53,547 nt of DNA from Desulfurobacteriaceae bacterium (GTDB lineage: Bacteria; Aquificota; Aquificia; Desulfurobacteriales; Desulfurobacteriaceae): contig JALWGN010000016.1 in NCBI GenBank assembly GCA_027013575.1, positions 1 to 53,547 of the forward strand. The letters are read 5' to 3'. Both the position numbers and the translations under genes were made by a program. How positions within the stretch are numbered: position 1 is the stretch's first letter; every line of letters begins with the position of its first letter. Below, piece after piece: positions 33,140 to 41,777 of the stretch. The notes under the pieces are model-generated. The model saw only the letters and a list, made by a program, of their open reading frames with translations, was not told where the DNA came from and made no database searches.

Positions 33140-34424
33140 AGTTCTCCTCTCTCTTTTCTCCTACCTCTTTCAGGCGGAACTTAACGACCTCTCCCGGGGG
33201 GAGCTCCCTGTTTAAAATAACGTTTATGTAGTTTCCCGTTAGTGCAACGCTTCTACCATCTGAGAGCTGAGAGAGAACTAGCCCCTCAAGCTCTTTTCCT
33301 AAGAACTGTCTTCTGAAAGAGATACTCTTTTCCTTCCCTATCTCCCTTAAAATTTCAGCCCTCTCTTTCTTAACAGCAGGGGGAACCGAATCTTTCAGCT
33401 TTGCAGCGGCAGTTCCCTCACGCCTTGAGTAAGGGAAAACGTGAAGGTAGCCAAAGGGTAAATCCTCAATCAGCCCCTTTGTCTCCTCAAACTCTTCCTC
33501 CGTCTCTCCGGGAAAGCCCACCATAACGTCTGTTCCTATGCAGCTCTCAGGCCTTCTCTCTAAGATCTTCTCAACAACCCTTCTGTAGTCTTCCGGGGTG
33601 TACCTCCTTCTCATCCTCTCAAGAACGGTTCTGCTTCCGCTCTGGAGCGGTATGTGAAAGTGTGGAGCCACCTTTTCAGAAGAGGTAATTACCTCTATCA
33701 GCTCATCTGTAAACTCTAAGGGCTCAACAGAGCTGAGTCTCAACCTGTAAAGCCCGGGAATTTCAACTAACTTTCCTACGAGCTTTGCAAGGTTCCAGCC
33801 CTTTTTCAGGTCTACCCCGTAGGCTCCAAGGTGGGTTCCGGTTAGAACTATCTCCCTGTATCCGGTTTCAACAAGTTCTTTAGCCTGGTTCAGAACCTCC
33901 TCAGGCTCCATACTTACCATTGCTCCCCTTGCCTTCGGGATTATGCAGTAGGAGCAGAAGAGCTGGCATCCCTGCTGAACCTTTAAGAAAGCCCTGGTTT
34001 TACCCTCAAACTGCCTAAGGGTTAACGGGTAGAACTGCTTATCCTTCCAGACCCCTTTAACGTAAACCCGGGGGAGCTCCCCCCTCATTCTCTTCTCAAC
34101 AAGCTCAACGATTCTGAACTTCTCAGCGTTTCCCGTTATAAAGTCTGCTTCCTTAACCTTTTCAACCTCTTCCGGGTAAACCTCAGAGTAGCACCCCGTT
34201 GCAACTACAAGGGCTTCAGGGTTTCTCTGCTTTGCCTTTCTCAGAGCCTTTCTGCTCTTTGCGTCTGCCGTATGTGTAACGGTGCAGGTATTGACAACGT
34301 AAATGTCTGCCACCTCCTCAAACGGAACAACCTCGTAGCCGGCCTTCTTAAACTGCTCCTCCATGTAGGCCGTTTCGTGAATGTTCATTTTGCAACCAAG
34401 CGTATAGAAAGCCACTCTTTTCAA
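33120..34424 (-). CDS. mtaB: tRNA t6A37 methylthiotransferase MtaB
   Basis: A 434 aa radical-SAM methylthiotransferase. The UPF0004 domain has the first cluster cysteines (LGCKMN, NTCTVT and GCYSEV). The radical-SAM motif CQLFCSYC follows, then a C-terminal TRAM domain. The TLGCKMN start and KARGAMVS segment fit MtaB rather than MiaB or RimO. It adds the methylthio group to t6A37, the product of the TsaB pathway also encoded here. TTG 34424 follows GGAG. Confidence 0.9.
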   Translation of the reverse strand: MKRVAFYTLGCKMNIHETAYMEEQFKKAGYEVVPFEEVADIYVVNTCTVTHTADAKSRKALRKAKQRNPEALVVATGCYSEVYPEEVEKVKEADFITGNAEKFRIVELVEKRMRGELPRVYVKGVWKDKQFYPLTLRQFEGKTRAFLKVQQGCQLFCSYCIIPKARGAMVSMEPEEVLNQAKELVETGYREIVLTGTHLGAYGVDLKKGWNLAKLVGKLVEIPGLYRLRLSSVEPLEFTDELIEVITSSEKVAPHFHIPLQSGSRTVLERMRRRYTPEDYRRVVEKILERRPESCIGTDVMVGFPGETEEEFEETKGLIEDLPFGYLHVFPYSRREGTAAAKLKDSVPPAVKKERAEILREIGKEKSISFRRQFLGKELEGLVLSQLSDGRSVALTGNYINVILNRELPPGEVVKFRLKEVGEKREENYGEVVG

Positions 34425-34475
34425 ACCAACTCCTTATTGAAAACGGTTCTCGTTTAATATAGGCTGGAATGGGAG

Positions 34476-34826
34476 TTATAGGCTGTTGATTAGTTGCTCT
34501 ATCTTCTCTTTCAGTGCCGGAATTTCCAACTTTATTACGTTCCACAGGATAATGTAGTCAATATTACCGTAGTCATGAATTATTACGTCTCTCAGGCCGG
34601 CCATCTCTTTCCAGGGAATTTCTGAGTGGTTTTCTCTAAATTCTTTTGGAATTCTTTTTGCTGCTTCTCCAATTATTTCAAGTGTTCTTTCTATAGCTTT
34701 TCTTAAATCTTCATCACTATTCAGTTTTTCAAGCGATAGTTGAGGAAGTTTTTCAATTATGTAATTACACTCCCGGTATATATCGTTAAAAGCTGAGCGT
34801 ATTTTCTGAATGTCTCTATCTTTCAA
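34476..34826 (-). CDS. hepT: HepT-like ribonuclease toxin (DUF86/HEPN)
   Basis: A 116 aa all-helical protein. The HEPN/DUF86 active-site pattern Rx4-6HxY is present as RDVIIHDY near residue 79. Members are toxins (RNase, or substrate of AMPylation) paired with MntA-type nucleotidyltransferases, and such a gene overlaps upstream by 4 nt. The start is TTG 34826. The block 34.48-35.13 kb looks somewhat AT-richer than its neighbours, consistent with a mobile module. Confidence 0.85.
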   Translation of the reverse strand: MKDRDIQKIRSAFNDIYRECNYIIEKLPQLSLEKLNSDEDLRKAIERTLEIIGEAAKRIPKEFRENHSEIPWKEMAGLRDVIIHDYGNIDYIILWNVIKLEIPALKEKIEQLINSL

Positions 34827-35128
34827 AATACTTTAACCTCTTTGATGTTTTTCCTGACTTCATCTTTCAGGCTGTTTTTTGTTCTAATATCAACCTTTCT
34901 TCCTAAGAGTTCTTCAAGGAAAAGTTTTACTCTTATAAGGGTAAAAAGGGTGAAAGGTTTTTCGTATTCTGGTTCTATAAGAACGTCAACGTCGCTTTTG
35001 TTGTTAAAATTTCCATCAGCAAAGGAGCCGAAGATACTTAAGGAAAGAACCCCCATACTTTTCAGTCTCTTTTCGTTTTCTCTGATAATTTTTACCACTT
35101 CTTCAAGAGATTGAACACCTGTAGCCAT
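34823..35128 (-). CDS. mntA: MntA-type nucleotidyltransferase antitoxin
   Basis: A 101 aa minimal nucleotidyltransferase with the pol-beta motif SIFGSFADG...NNKSDVDVLIE, which carries the GSF and metal-binding DxD. In studied systems MntA neutralises HepT by AMPylating a tyrosine near the HEPN motif; the Y of RDVIIHDY in the neighbour is available for that. ATG 35128 has GAGGAG. Order antitoxin then toxin is usual. Confidence 0.85.
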   Translation of the reverse strand: MATGVQSLEEVVKIIRENEKRLKSMGVLSLSIFGSFADGNFNNKSDVDVLIEPEYEKPFTLFTLIRVKLFLEELLGRKVDIRTKNSLKDEVRKNIKEVKVF

Positions 35129-35141
35129 CTTAATCTCCTCA

Positions 35142-36020
35142 TTAGAGGTCTTCTTTTAAATGTTTTACTATTCCCTTCAGTTTTTCAACTCCCCGGGGTT
35201 CCTCTTTCAGTGGTGGGATGAAGATTTTTTGGATTTGAGGGAACTCTTTTTCTATCAACTCTTTCTCGTCTTCCGTTGAGACTCTGTTTCCGACTATCAG
35301 CTTAACCTCTATACCGGCGGCGGAGAGCTCTTTTACTGTCCGCTTCCCTATCTCTAAGGGAAGGGTTTGGGGGTTGACAACTATCCCTATAAGGGTTTCA
35401 GGAGAGAGCAGGAGACTGCGGAGCTCCCTGACCTCTTTTAACCTCCTTTCAAGGATTCTTAAAACCGGGTCTTTCTCTACCTTCTCCCCTACCATCTTCT
35501 GGTATTTCAGAGCCTCTCTCCTTAGAGCTATGAGCCTCTTAAACCACTCCTCTGTCAGCTCGGGGGAGGTGAGCATTCTCACTGTGTAGCCAGATGGCGC
35601 CGTGTCAAAGATTACCCTCTCAAACTTCCTCTCTGAAACGGCTACTCTGTAGATAACGTCTGCCGTTGCAAGCTCTAAAGCCCCGGGTGAGTAGTAGGCA
35701 AGCTCTATCTGCTTCTCTATCTCTCCGATTACAACCGGTGAGAGAAGTTCCCTGGCTTCCCTCTTAACCCGGTTCAGGTACCTTTTAGCCTCTTTTTCAG
35801 GGTCTATCTCAACTGCAAAGAGGTCTTTCGTAATCTCTTTTGGCTTTTTTCCGATCTCTGTGTCAAACGTCAGAGAGAGTGAGTGAGCAGGGTCTAAAGA
35901 GACGACCAGCGTTTTAAACCCCGTCTCTGCAAAATAGAGACCTAAGGCCGAGGAGACTGTGCTCTTTCCGACTCCCCCCTTCCCGGAAAGGAAAACGGTT
36001 TTAAACTCTGTTAGCTTCAA
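35142..36020 (-). CDS. ArsA/Get3-family ATPase
   Basis: A 292 aa P-loop ATPase with the deviant Walker A SGKGGVGKST, the switch I region SLDPAHSLSLTFD and the switch II-like FDTAPSGYTVRML. It is single-domain like Get3, and has no visible CxxC or arsenite cysteines. The bacterial role is unclear; metal efflux or tail-anchored-protein handling are family possibilities. TTG 36020 follows TAGGAGAG and overlaps the 89 aa gene by 4 nt. No ars genes lie nearby, which argues against arsenic resistance. Confidence 0.85.
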   Translation of the reverse strand: MKLTEFKTVFLSGKGGVGKSTVSSALGLYFAETGFKTLVVSLDPAHSLSLTFDTEIGKKPKEITKDLFAVEIDPEKEAKRYLNRVKREARELLSPVVIGEIEKQIELAYYSPGALELATADVIYRVAVSERKFERVIFDTAPSGYTVRMLTSPELTEEWFKRLIALRREALKYQKMVGEKVEKDPVLRILERRLKEVRELRSLLLSPETLIGIVVNPQTLPLEIGKRTVKELSAAGIEVKLIVGNRVSTEDEKELIEKEFPQIQKIFIPPLKEEPRGVEKLKGIVKHLKEDL

Positions 36021-36286
36021 GGCTCTCCTACCTCTCCCATGACCCGTGAGATTACGCTCTCTCTGTCTGCCATTCTCCTCTCCCAGCCGGGAATCTCGTT
36101 CCCGATGTAGGGGAGGAGCTCCACCGTGTAGTAGGCCATAGGGTTTGGAATTCCGAGCCTTTCGCTGAGAACAACAGTTAAAAGGGTATCGTCTAAAACG
36201 GCAGCCTTGTACTCTAATTTGTCTGTTGCGGAGTCTGAAACGGCTCCCTTGAAAAAGAGCTTAACTACTTTGAGCCACTCTTTCAC
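36017..36286 (-). CDS. Hypothetical protein, 89 aa
   Basis: I do not recognise this short protein. It has an N-terminal amphipathic helix (KEWLKVVKLFFKG), a middle DDTLLTVVLSERLGIPNPMAYY segment and a polar end; no signal or membrane span. GTG 36286 behind AGGAG overlaps the LpxL-like gene by 26 nt, and the stop overlaps the ArsA-like ATPase by 4 nt. Tight coupling suggests it works with that ATPase. Confidence 0.7.
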   Translation of the reverse strand: MKEWLKVVKLFFKGAVSDSATDKLEYKAAVLDDTLLTVVLSERLGIPNPMAYYTVELLPYIGNEIPGWERRMADRESVISRVMGEVGEP

Positions 36287-37133
36287 CTTTCCACTCCTTA
36301 AACTCAGGGGAGTTCTTCCACCTTCTGTGGAACCAGAACCACTGCTCCGGGTGTTCCCTTACAGCCCTTTCAATTGCAGAGGTGTATTCTTGAGTCAGCT
36401 CCTCAACGCTTTTCCCTTGTGGGTAAATCGGCTCGTAAACGGCTATTCTGTACTTTTCTCCCTCTAAGAAGCAGAAGGCCGGAATTACAGGTTTTCCTGT
36501 CTTTAGAGAGAGGAGTGCCATTCCTTTGTTTGTGTATGTCTTCCTTCCCAGGAACGTTGTGAGAACTCCCTCCTTAACCTTTGGCCTCTGGTCTAAGAGG
36601 ATTCCAACGTAGTTTCCCCTCTTTAATTCCCTGAGAACTGCCGTTCCCTTACCTGTTGGAATAACCCTTACTCCCCAGTGTTCCCTTATGCTGTTTATGA
36701 GCCTGTCTACCCGTTTGTTCTTCATCGGCTTTGCAACAACGGCGAGCTTACCGCCGCTCAGAAGGGAAAAGAGAGCTCCCATCGCCTCCCAGTTGCCAAT
36801 GTGTGCCGTTAAGAGGAACCCTCCTCCTTCGGGAACGACGGAGGGGTCAACCGGTAAGAAGAGCTCCTTTAAACCCTCTGGCGTGTAGCTTGGGAGCCTG
36901 AAAAAGTCTGCAGAGCACTTGAGGAAGTTCTTAAAGCTCTCTTTTCCGATCTCCTTTGGAAATCCCGTAAACTCTAAGTTCTCCTCAGTTACCCTCTTTA
37001 TCCGGGGGTAGTTGTAGGCAAAATTTGCGAGTTTTTCTGCAAGGGAAAATGCCTTCTCCCTTGAGAGTTTCTGGGTTCCCTTAATGAGTAGCTTTAAAAG
37101 TAGATACTCCAGAAGGTGAGAGCTCTCCTTCAA
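36261..37133 (-). CDS. Lipid A biosynthesis acyltransferase, LpxL/HtrB family
   Basis: A 290 aa acyltransferase of the LpxL/LpxM family with the HX4E catalytic motif HIGNWE near residue 110, AVVAKPMKNKRVDRLI and ILLDQRP segments. It transfers secondary acyl chains onto Kdo-lipid A precursor at the inner membrane. TTG 37133 behind GAGGAGG overlaps lpxK by 53 nt, an unusually long overlap but well supported. It directly follows lpxK and waaA, completing a Kdo-lipid A block. Confidence 0.85.
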   Translation of the reverse strand: MKESSHLLEYLLLKLLIKGTQKLSREKAFSLAEKLANFAYNYPRIKRVTEENLEFTGFPKEIGKESFKNFLKCSADFFRLPSYTPEGLKELFLPVDPSVVPEGGGFLLTAHIGNWEAMGALFSLLSGGKLAVVAKPMKNKRVDRLINSIREHWGVRVIPTGKGTAVLRELKRGNYVGILLDQRPKVKEGVLTTFLGRKTYTNKGMALLSLKTGKPVIPAFCFLEGEKYRIAVYEPIYPQGKSVEELTQEYTSAIERAVREHPEQWFWFHRRWKNSPEFKEWKGERVAQSS

Positions 37134-38169
37134 CTGCCTCCTCTTCTGCCTTTTCGGTGTTTTTTATGTTTGCAAGGATAAACTCCTTCAGCCCGTAAGC
37201 CTCAACCCTGAGAACGGGAGCTTTTGCGTGGGGAATCTTCCCTCTTAGTTTAATCAGGTCTTTCTCCGTTGTAACAGGGTTTTTTAAATCCTTTAGCTTA
37301 ACAAGATCTTCCACTGTGTACTTGTGGTGGTCGTTAAAAACAATCAGGTTCCTGATTTTATAGCCCATCTTTATCAGCATCTCTACAAACTGCCCCGGGT
37401 TGCCGATTCCGCAGAAGAGGTCAATCTCTTTCTCTTTCGGCGGCTCCGTCCTGTTGAACTCTCCGTCAACCCAGTGGCTGAAGGTCTGCTCTGCCCTGAA
37501 TATCGGCTTTTTAAAGGTTTTTAGATAGAGCTCTAAGGATTCCAGCCTCTCCTCTGAAACTAGGTTGCTCCGGGAGATAACAAAGGCATCTGCCCTCTCA
37601 AGGCCTGAGACGGGTTCCCTTAAAAGCCCTAAGGGTAAACAGTGGCCGTCTCCGAACGGGTTAAACGGGTCAATTACAACTAAGGAGAGTGTTGGAACGA
37701 CCTTCCTGTGCTGGAAACCGTCGTCTAAAACTACGGCGGTAGCTCCGTTCTTAAAGGCAAACTCAACCCCTTCCGCCTTTACCTTTGAGACGACAGTTCT
37801 GTACTTTTTTAGTGAGTAAACGGCACACTCGTCGCCAAACCTTTCAGGGTCAGGCTCGGCAAATGCAGGTCCTTTCTCCTTTCCCCTGTATCCCCTGCAG
37901 ACGATTGCGGGGGAGAACCCTGCGTCTTCAAGAATCTGGTAAACCGTTTCCGTTAAAGGCGTCTTCCCGCTTCCTCCTGCCGTTATGTTTCCCACGGAGA
38001 TTGCCGGGAATCCAAACTCTTTGGCAGTGAAGAAGCCAGAATCGTAGAGGTAATTCCTGATAGAAGCCCCGAGGCAGTAAAGTTTAGAGAGGATGTAGAA
38101 AGGCGGGTAGAGGAGCGTATAAAGTCCCTCTCTCCTTAAAACCTTCTTCCTGAGCTCGTCATAGTTCAA
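37081..38169 (-). CDS. lpxK: Tetraacyldisaccharide 4'-kinase
   Basis: A 362 aa kinase with the LpxK P-loop SVGNITAGGSGKTPLTE and the downstream LDDGFQHRKV signature. It phosphorylates the 4' position of the lipid A disaccharide on the inner membrane. I chose TTG 38169, which begins NYDELRKK, just after GGGGAAACAG; an open extension to 38253 lies entirely inside waaA and is not family-like. The C-terminal tail is somewhat longer than usual. Confidence 0.9.
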   Translation of the reverse strand: MNYDELRKKVLRREGLYTLLYPPFYILSKLYCLGASIRNYLYDSGFFTAKEFGFPAISVGNITAGGSGKTPLTETVYQILEDAGFSPAIVCRGYRGKEKGPAFAEPDPERFGDECAVYSLKKYRTVVSKVKAEGVEFAFKNGATAVVLDDGFQHRKVVPTLSLVVIDPFNPFGDGHCLPLGLLREPVSGLERADAFVISRSNLVSEERLESLELYLKTFKKPIFRAEQTFSHWVDGEFNRTEPPKEKEIDLFCGIGNPGQFVEMLIKMGYKIRNLIVFNDHHKYTVEDLVKLKDLKNPVTTEKDLIKLRGKIPHAKAPVLRVEAYGLKEFILANIKNTEKAEEEAVEGELSPSGVSTFKATH

Positions 38170-39340
38170 CTGTTTCCCCGACCTTTTTGAGAATTCTCTC
38201 AGATACTCCTCTCTCCATCTTCCAGTTAAGGTAGCTCCTCTCTCCTTTCTCACGCCTTAATTTAGGGTTTTTCAGGAGATTTCGTAAAGTTTCTTCCAGT
38301 TTTTCCGGCGGAACAACCTCTATTCCGAGCCTTTCTGCAACGTCTGAGAACTCCGTTCCGTAAATACCCATTACAGTTGGAACGCCTGCTGCAACCGGCT
38401 CAACCGGGTTGTGGCCTCCTATTCCGGGAACGAAGCTCCCTCCCACAACGGCGAGGCTTGAGTAGGAGTAGAGGGAGGGGAGCTCCCCCACAGTATCAAC
38501 AACGTAGAACTCTGTATCTGCCGTAACCGTCTGAGACTCACTTCTGAAAACCGTTTTACCAGGAAGTTTTAAGTTTTTTGCCCTGTTAACGTGCCTTGGA
38601 GCAATGACAGTTAAAAGACCCGGAAACTCCTCCTTAAGCTTCTGGTGAACTTCTGCTGCCAGTTTCTCCTCTCCGGCGTGTGTGCTTCCCCACGTTATTA
38701 CAAACCGCCTTCCCTCTATTTTCAGGGGAGCTCTCTCTACTGGCGGCTCGTAGTCAAGTTTTAAGTCTCCTACAACTTCAACTTTTTTAAATCCTACCTC
38801 TAAAGCCCTCTCTGCGTCCCTTTCGCTCTTTGCAAGGAAGGTTTTCTCCTCAATCAGCGGCTTTAAGAACCTCTTAAACTTTAAAAGCCTCCTGTATGCT
38901 CTCTCTCCTATCTTCCCGCTTACGAAAAAGAGGGGTATGGAGAGCTCCCCCGTTGCCCTCAAAAGAGACGGCCAGATTTCAGACTCGTAGATGAGAAATG
39001 CTTTCGGCCTGTTTCTTTTCAGGAACTTCTTTACGAGAGGGTAGAAATCTAACGGAACGACCCTTGACGGGATTTCCGGGTAGAGTTTCTTTGCCCTCTC
39101 AAGGCCGTAGTCTGTAAAGGTTGTTAGAGCAACCCTTCCTTTTAACCTTTTAATCAGCGGTTTAACCGTGTTTACCTCTCCTATACTTGCCGCGTGGAGA
39201 AAGAGTTTGTTCTCAGCACCTGAAAAGTCAGTTGAAAGCCTTGGCCTCAGGTGAACTTCTCCCCTCTCCTTTGTTTTCAACTTTACCAGCGGAAAGAGGG
39301 GAACAGACAGAGCCACGAGGAGGTTGTACATCCAGAACAC
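38159..39340 (-). CDS. waaA: 3-deoxy-D-manno-octulosonic acid (Kdo) transferase
   Basis: A 393 aa GT30 enzyme. It has an N-terminal membrane anchor, the HAASIGEVNTVKPLI motif with the catalytic-base glutamate, TFTDYGLERAKKLYP, and GGSFVPGIGGHNPVEP for CMP-Kdo binding. It adds Kdo to lipid IVA before acylation by LpxL. GTG 39340 shares a base with the queE stop; ATG 39331 is an alternative. It overlaps lpxK by 11 nt. Confidence 0.93.
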   Translation of the reverse strand: MFWMYNLLVALSVPLFPLVKLKTKERGEVHLRPRLSTDFSGAENKLFLHAASIGEVNTVKPLIKRLKGRVALTTFTDYGLERAKKLYPEIPSRVVPLDFYPLVKKFLKRNRPKAFLIYESEIWPSLLRATGELSIPLFFVSGKIGERAYRRLLKFKRFLKPLIEEKTFLAKSERDAERALEVGFKKVEVVGDLKLDYEPPVERAPLKIEGRRFVITWGSTHAGEEKLAAEVHQKLKEEFPGLLTVIAPRHVNRAKNLKLPGKTVFRSESQTVTADTEFYVVDTVGELPSLYSYSSLAVVGGSFVPGIGGHNPVEPVAAGVPTVMGIYGTEFSDVAERLGIEVVPPEKLEETLRNLLKNPKLRREKGERSYLNWKMERGVSERILKKVGETVEL

Positions 39341-40002
39341 TACTTTACCCCGATAAGTTTGTGAACCTGAGGGATTACCCTTATCTCAAACTGAGAAAGG
39401 AGCTCCCTCTCCTTTAGAACCATTTTAACCACCTTTCGGCAGGTTTCCCTGTACTCTTCCTGCGGGTGGTGGAGCGGCTGGAGAACAACCGGAAAGTTTA
39501 CGAGTTCTCTGTAGGTTTTCAGGAACTCTTTAATCCTGTTTAAGTCTTCTTCTGAAAATAGGGTGAACTTCAGCTCAACGTCTCTGTAGTTTTCAAGGAA
39601 CTTTGAAACCTCTGTAAACGGGAACTCCACTTCCATCGTTAACGGTTTGGGAGAGACTACAAGGTGGAGCTTTTCGGCGGGGAGCTCCCTGTAAAAGTGG
39701 CCGCAGGTTTCAAGAGTAATTCTTCTAACTGTTTTAACTTCAGAAATTTCAGAGAGAACCCTGTCAATCTCCGGCTCCTCTAAAGGCTCTCCTCCCGTAA
39801 TTATCACGTCTGGAAGAGCCGACTCCTCAACGATTTTCCTTAACTCCTCAGCCGTGTAGTCTCTCCCTGAGTTCCAGGAGTACTTTGTGTCGCAGAACTT
39901 GCATCCAACGGAACAGCGACCTGTCCTTATAAAGAGAGAGGGAACTCCAACTGTAAGCCCCTCTCCCTGAACAGACTCAAATATCTCACAGACTCTAATC
40001 AT
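39340..40002 (-). CDS. queE: 7-carboxy-7-deazaguanine synthase
   Basis: A 220 aa radical-SAM enzyme with the QueE cluster motif CSVGCKFC and SLFIRTGRC before it, then ITGGEPL. It makes CDG from carboxytetrahydropterin in queuosine synthesis. I chose ATG 40002; it overlaps the stop of the small lipoprotein gene by 8 nt, and the TTG at 40014 lacks a properly spaced ribosome site. No other que genes are in the window. Confidence 0.92.
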   Translation of the reverse strand: MIRVCEIFESVQGEGLTVGVPSLFIRTGRCSVGCKFCDTKYSWNSGRDYTAEELRKIVEESALPDVIITGGEPLEEPEIDRVLSEISEVKTVRRITLETCGHFYRELPAEKLHLVVSPKPLTMEVEFPFTEVSKFLENYRDVELKFTLFSEEDLNRIKEFLKTYRELVNFPVVLQPLHHPQEEYRETCRKVVKMVLKERELLSQFEIRVIPQVHKLIGVK

Positions 40003-40165
40003 TTTTCTTCTCAACCTCTACAGGTGGCTGAACCTTTACGTCGTAGTGCTTTCCAACGTAGTATCCTCCGGCGGCGCCGGCTCCTGCAGCAACGATTAGA
40101 GGAAAACAGCTCTGTAGCGTCAGAGATAGAGCAATCAGGAGGGTAAAGGGGAGCAGGTATCTCAT
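39995..40165 (-). CDS. Small lipoprotein, 56 aa
   Basis: A short ORF beginning at ATG 40165 behind GGAGGAAGAG. It encodes a lipoprotein signal ending in the lipobox LQSC (Cys20), then an Ala/Gly-rich stretch (AAGAGAAGGYYVG) and a charged tail with a Pro pair. The Gly-rich segment resembles glycine-zipper lipoproteins. It overlaps queE by 8 nt and follows cobO by 11 nt, within one transcript. Mature protein is only 37 residues. Function unknown. Confidence 0.7.
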   Translation of the reverse strand: MRYLLPFTLLIALSLTLQSCFPLIVAAGAGAAGGYYVGKHYDVKVQPPVEVEKKND

Positions 40166-40176
40166 CTCTTCCTCCG

Positions 40177-40689
40177 TCAGTAGTCTATTCCCTTCCTTGC
40201 CCCCTCTCCCCTGTAAAAGGGGTGTTTTACAAGCTGGAAGTAGGTTACGTAGTCGGCAACTTCAACGAGGCTGCTTGTTGCGTGTCTTCCAGTTAAAACG
40301 AGCTCAACGCTTTTGGGTTTTCCCTCTATTAGAGAGAGGAGCCTCCTCTCGTCTAAAAGTTTCAGGTGAACGGCAACGATTACCTCGTCTAAGACTAAAA
40401 CGTCAGTTTCTTTTATCTTCTCCTCTGCTAACCTCAGCCCCTTGTTAACCCTTCTCCTGTCTTCCTCTGTGGGTTTAAAGTCGTAGTCTGGCCTTCCCGT
40501 CTGGATAAACTCAAAATTTGGCAGGTATTTTGCGGCAAGGAGCTCCCCCGTCTCCCACCCCTTTAAAAACTGGATAAAGGTGCACCTTAGACCTCTTCCA
40601 ACAGCCCTTAGGCAAAGCCCTAAGGCGGCAGAGGTTTTACCTTTACCGTTTCCCGTATAAACGTGAACGAAGCCCTTCTTCAGTGCCAA
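40177..40689 (-). CDS. cobO: Cob(I)alamin adenosyltransferase, CobO/BtuR family
   Basis: A 170 aa P-loop protein with the family Walker A GNGKGKTSAALG, the QFLKGWETGE segment, VLVLDEV and the C-terminal LTGRHA and HPFYRGEGARKGIDY signature. It adenosylates corrinoids to make the adenosylcobalamin form. TTG 40689 lies 9 bases after GGAGGT and overlaps dxr by 10 nt. A possible -10-free, operon-internal position means it is transcribed from upstream. Confidence 0.92.
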   Translation of the reverse strand: MALKKGFVHVYTGNGKGKTSAALGLCLRAVGRGLRCTFIQFLKGWETGELLAAKYLPNFEFIQTGRPDYDFKPTEEDRRRVNKGLRLAEEKIKETDVLVLDEVIVAVHLKLLDERRLLSLIEGKPKSVELVLTGRHATSSLVEVADYVTYFQLVKHPFYRGEGARKGIDY

Positions 40690-41777
40690 CTTCTGAAAAC
40701 CTCCAGGGAGAGCTCCCTTGCCCTCCTGTCTGTCTCGGCAACCTCGTATATGTCCTTCGGCGGCTTAAAGTTCGCCCTGTTCAGCGTCTCCTCTATCAGC
40801 TGTGGAATCTCTGTAAACTTAATCTTCCCTTTAAGGAAGAGCTCAACTGCAACCTCGTCTGCTGCGTTTAGAACTATCGGGTAGGGGTATCCCATCTTTA
40901 AGCTCTCGTAGGCAAGCCTTAAGCAGGGGAACCTTTCAGTGTCCGGCTCTAAAAAGGTAAGTTTCATCCCGAAGAGGTTGAGGCGGAGCTCCTCTCCCTT
41001 CAGTGGAAGCCTTTCAGGGTAGGAGAGAGCGTAGGCTATGGGAATTCTCATGTCGGGAACCCCTAGTTGCGCCTTTACGGAGTTGTCCCTGAACCTGACC
41101 AGTGAGTGAACTATGCTCTGGGGGTGGATAACCACCTTAATCCTCTCTACCGGGAAACCAAAGAGCCAGTAAGCCTCTATAACCTCAAGCCCTTTGTTCA
41201 TAAGGGTTGAGGAGTCAACTGTAACCTTCTTTCCCATCTCCCAGTTTGGGTGTTTGAGAGCCTCTTCAGGTTTAACCTCCTCAAGGTTTTCCCTGTTTAA
41301 GAAGGCTCCCCCCGAGGCTGTAAGGATAATCTCCTCAACCTCCTCCTTCTTCTCTCCCACAAGGCACTGGAAGATTGCAGAGTGTTCGCTGTCAACGGGG
41401 ATAATCTCTTTAGCAACCTCTGTTATAAACTCTCCAGCGCAGACCAAAGACTCCTTGTTTGCAAGGGCTAACCTCTTTCCCTTTTCGGCAGCCCAGTAGG
41501 TCGGGAGAATCCCCGCAGATCCGGAAATTGCACAGACGGCAACGTCAAACTCCGTCTCCTCTATGAGCCTCTTTATCCCCTCAAGGCCAACCTCAGAGAA
41601 GAGAGCTGTTCTCTCAACGCCAAACCTCTCTTTCTGCTCCTGCAGTTTCTCCCTGTTTGAACCTGCAACAAGGCCGGTAACTTTAAACCGCTCTGGGAAC
41701 TGCTCAACAACCTTCAGGGTGTTTTCCCCTATTGAACCTGTTGAGCCTAAAATCAGAACTCTTTTAGAGCCTTCCAA
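40680..41777 (-). CDS. dxr: 1-deoxy-D-xylulose 5-phosphate reductoisomerase
   Basis: A 365 aa enzyme with the NADPH motif LGSTGSIGENTL, ALANKESLVCAG, metal-site VDSEHSAIFQCL and the TASGGAFLN loop. It catalyses the first committed step of the MEP isoprenoid pathway. TTG 41777 is six bases after GGAGG; the open extension to 41822 lies in hisS and lacks similarity. It overlaps hisS by 14 nt. Confidence 0.95.
   Translation of the reverse strand: MEGSKRVLILGSTGSIGENTLKVVEQFPERFKVTGLVAGSNREKLQEQKERFGVERTALFSEVGLEGIKRLIEETEFDVAVCAISGSAGILPTYWAAEKGKRLALANKESLVCAGEFITEVAKEIIPVDSEHSAIFQCLVGEKKEEVEEIILTASGGAFLNRENLEEVKPEEALKHPNWEMGKKVTVDSSTLMNKGLEVIEAYWLFGFPVERIKVVIHPQSIVHSLVRFRDNSVKAQLGVPDMRIPIAYALSYPERLPLKGEELRLNLFGMKLTFLEPDTERFPCLRLAYESLKMGYPYPIVLNAADEVAVELFLKGKIKFTEIPQLIEETLNRANFKPPKDIYEVAETDRRARELSLEVFRSWH

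Noticed and set aside
35142-36020. Arsenic-resistance ATPase
   Set aside because: No arsenite-binding cysteine pattern and no arsB, arsC or arsR neighbour is visible; only the family name ArsA/Get3 is justified.
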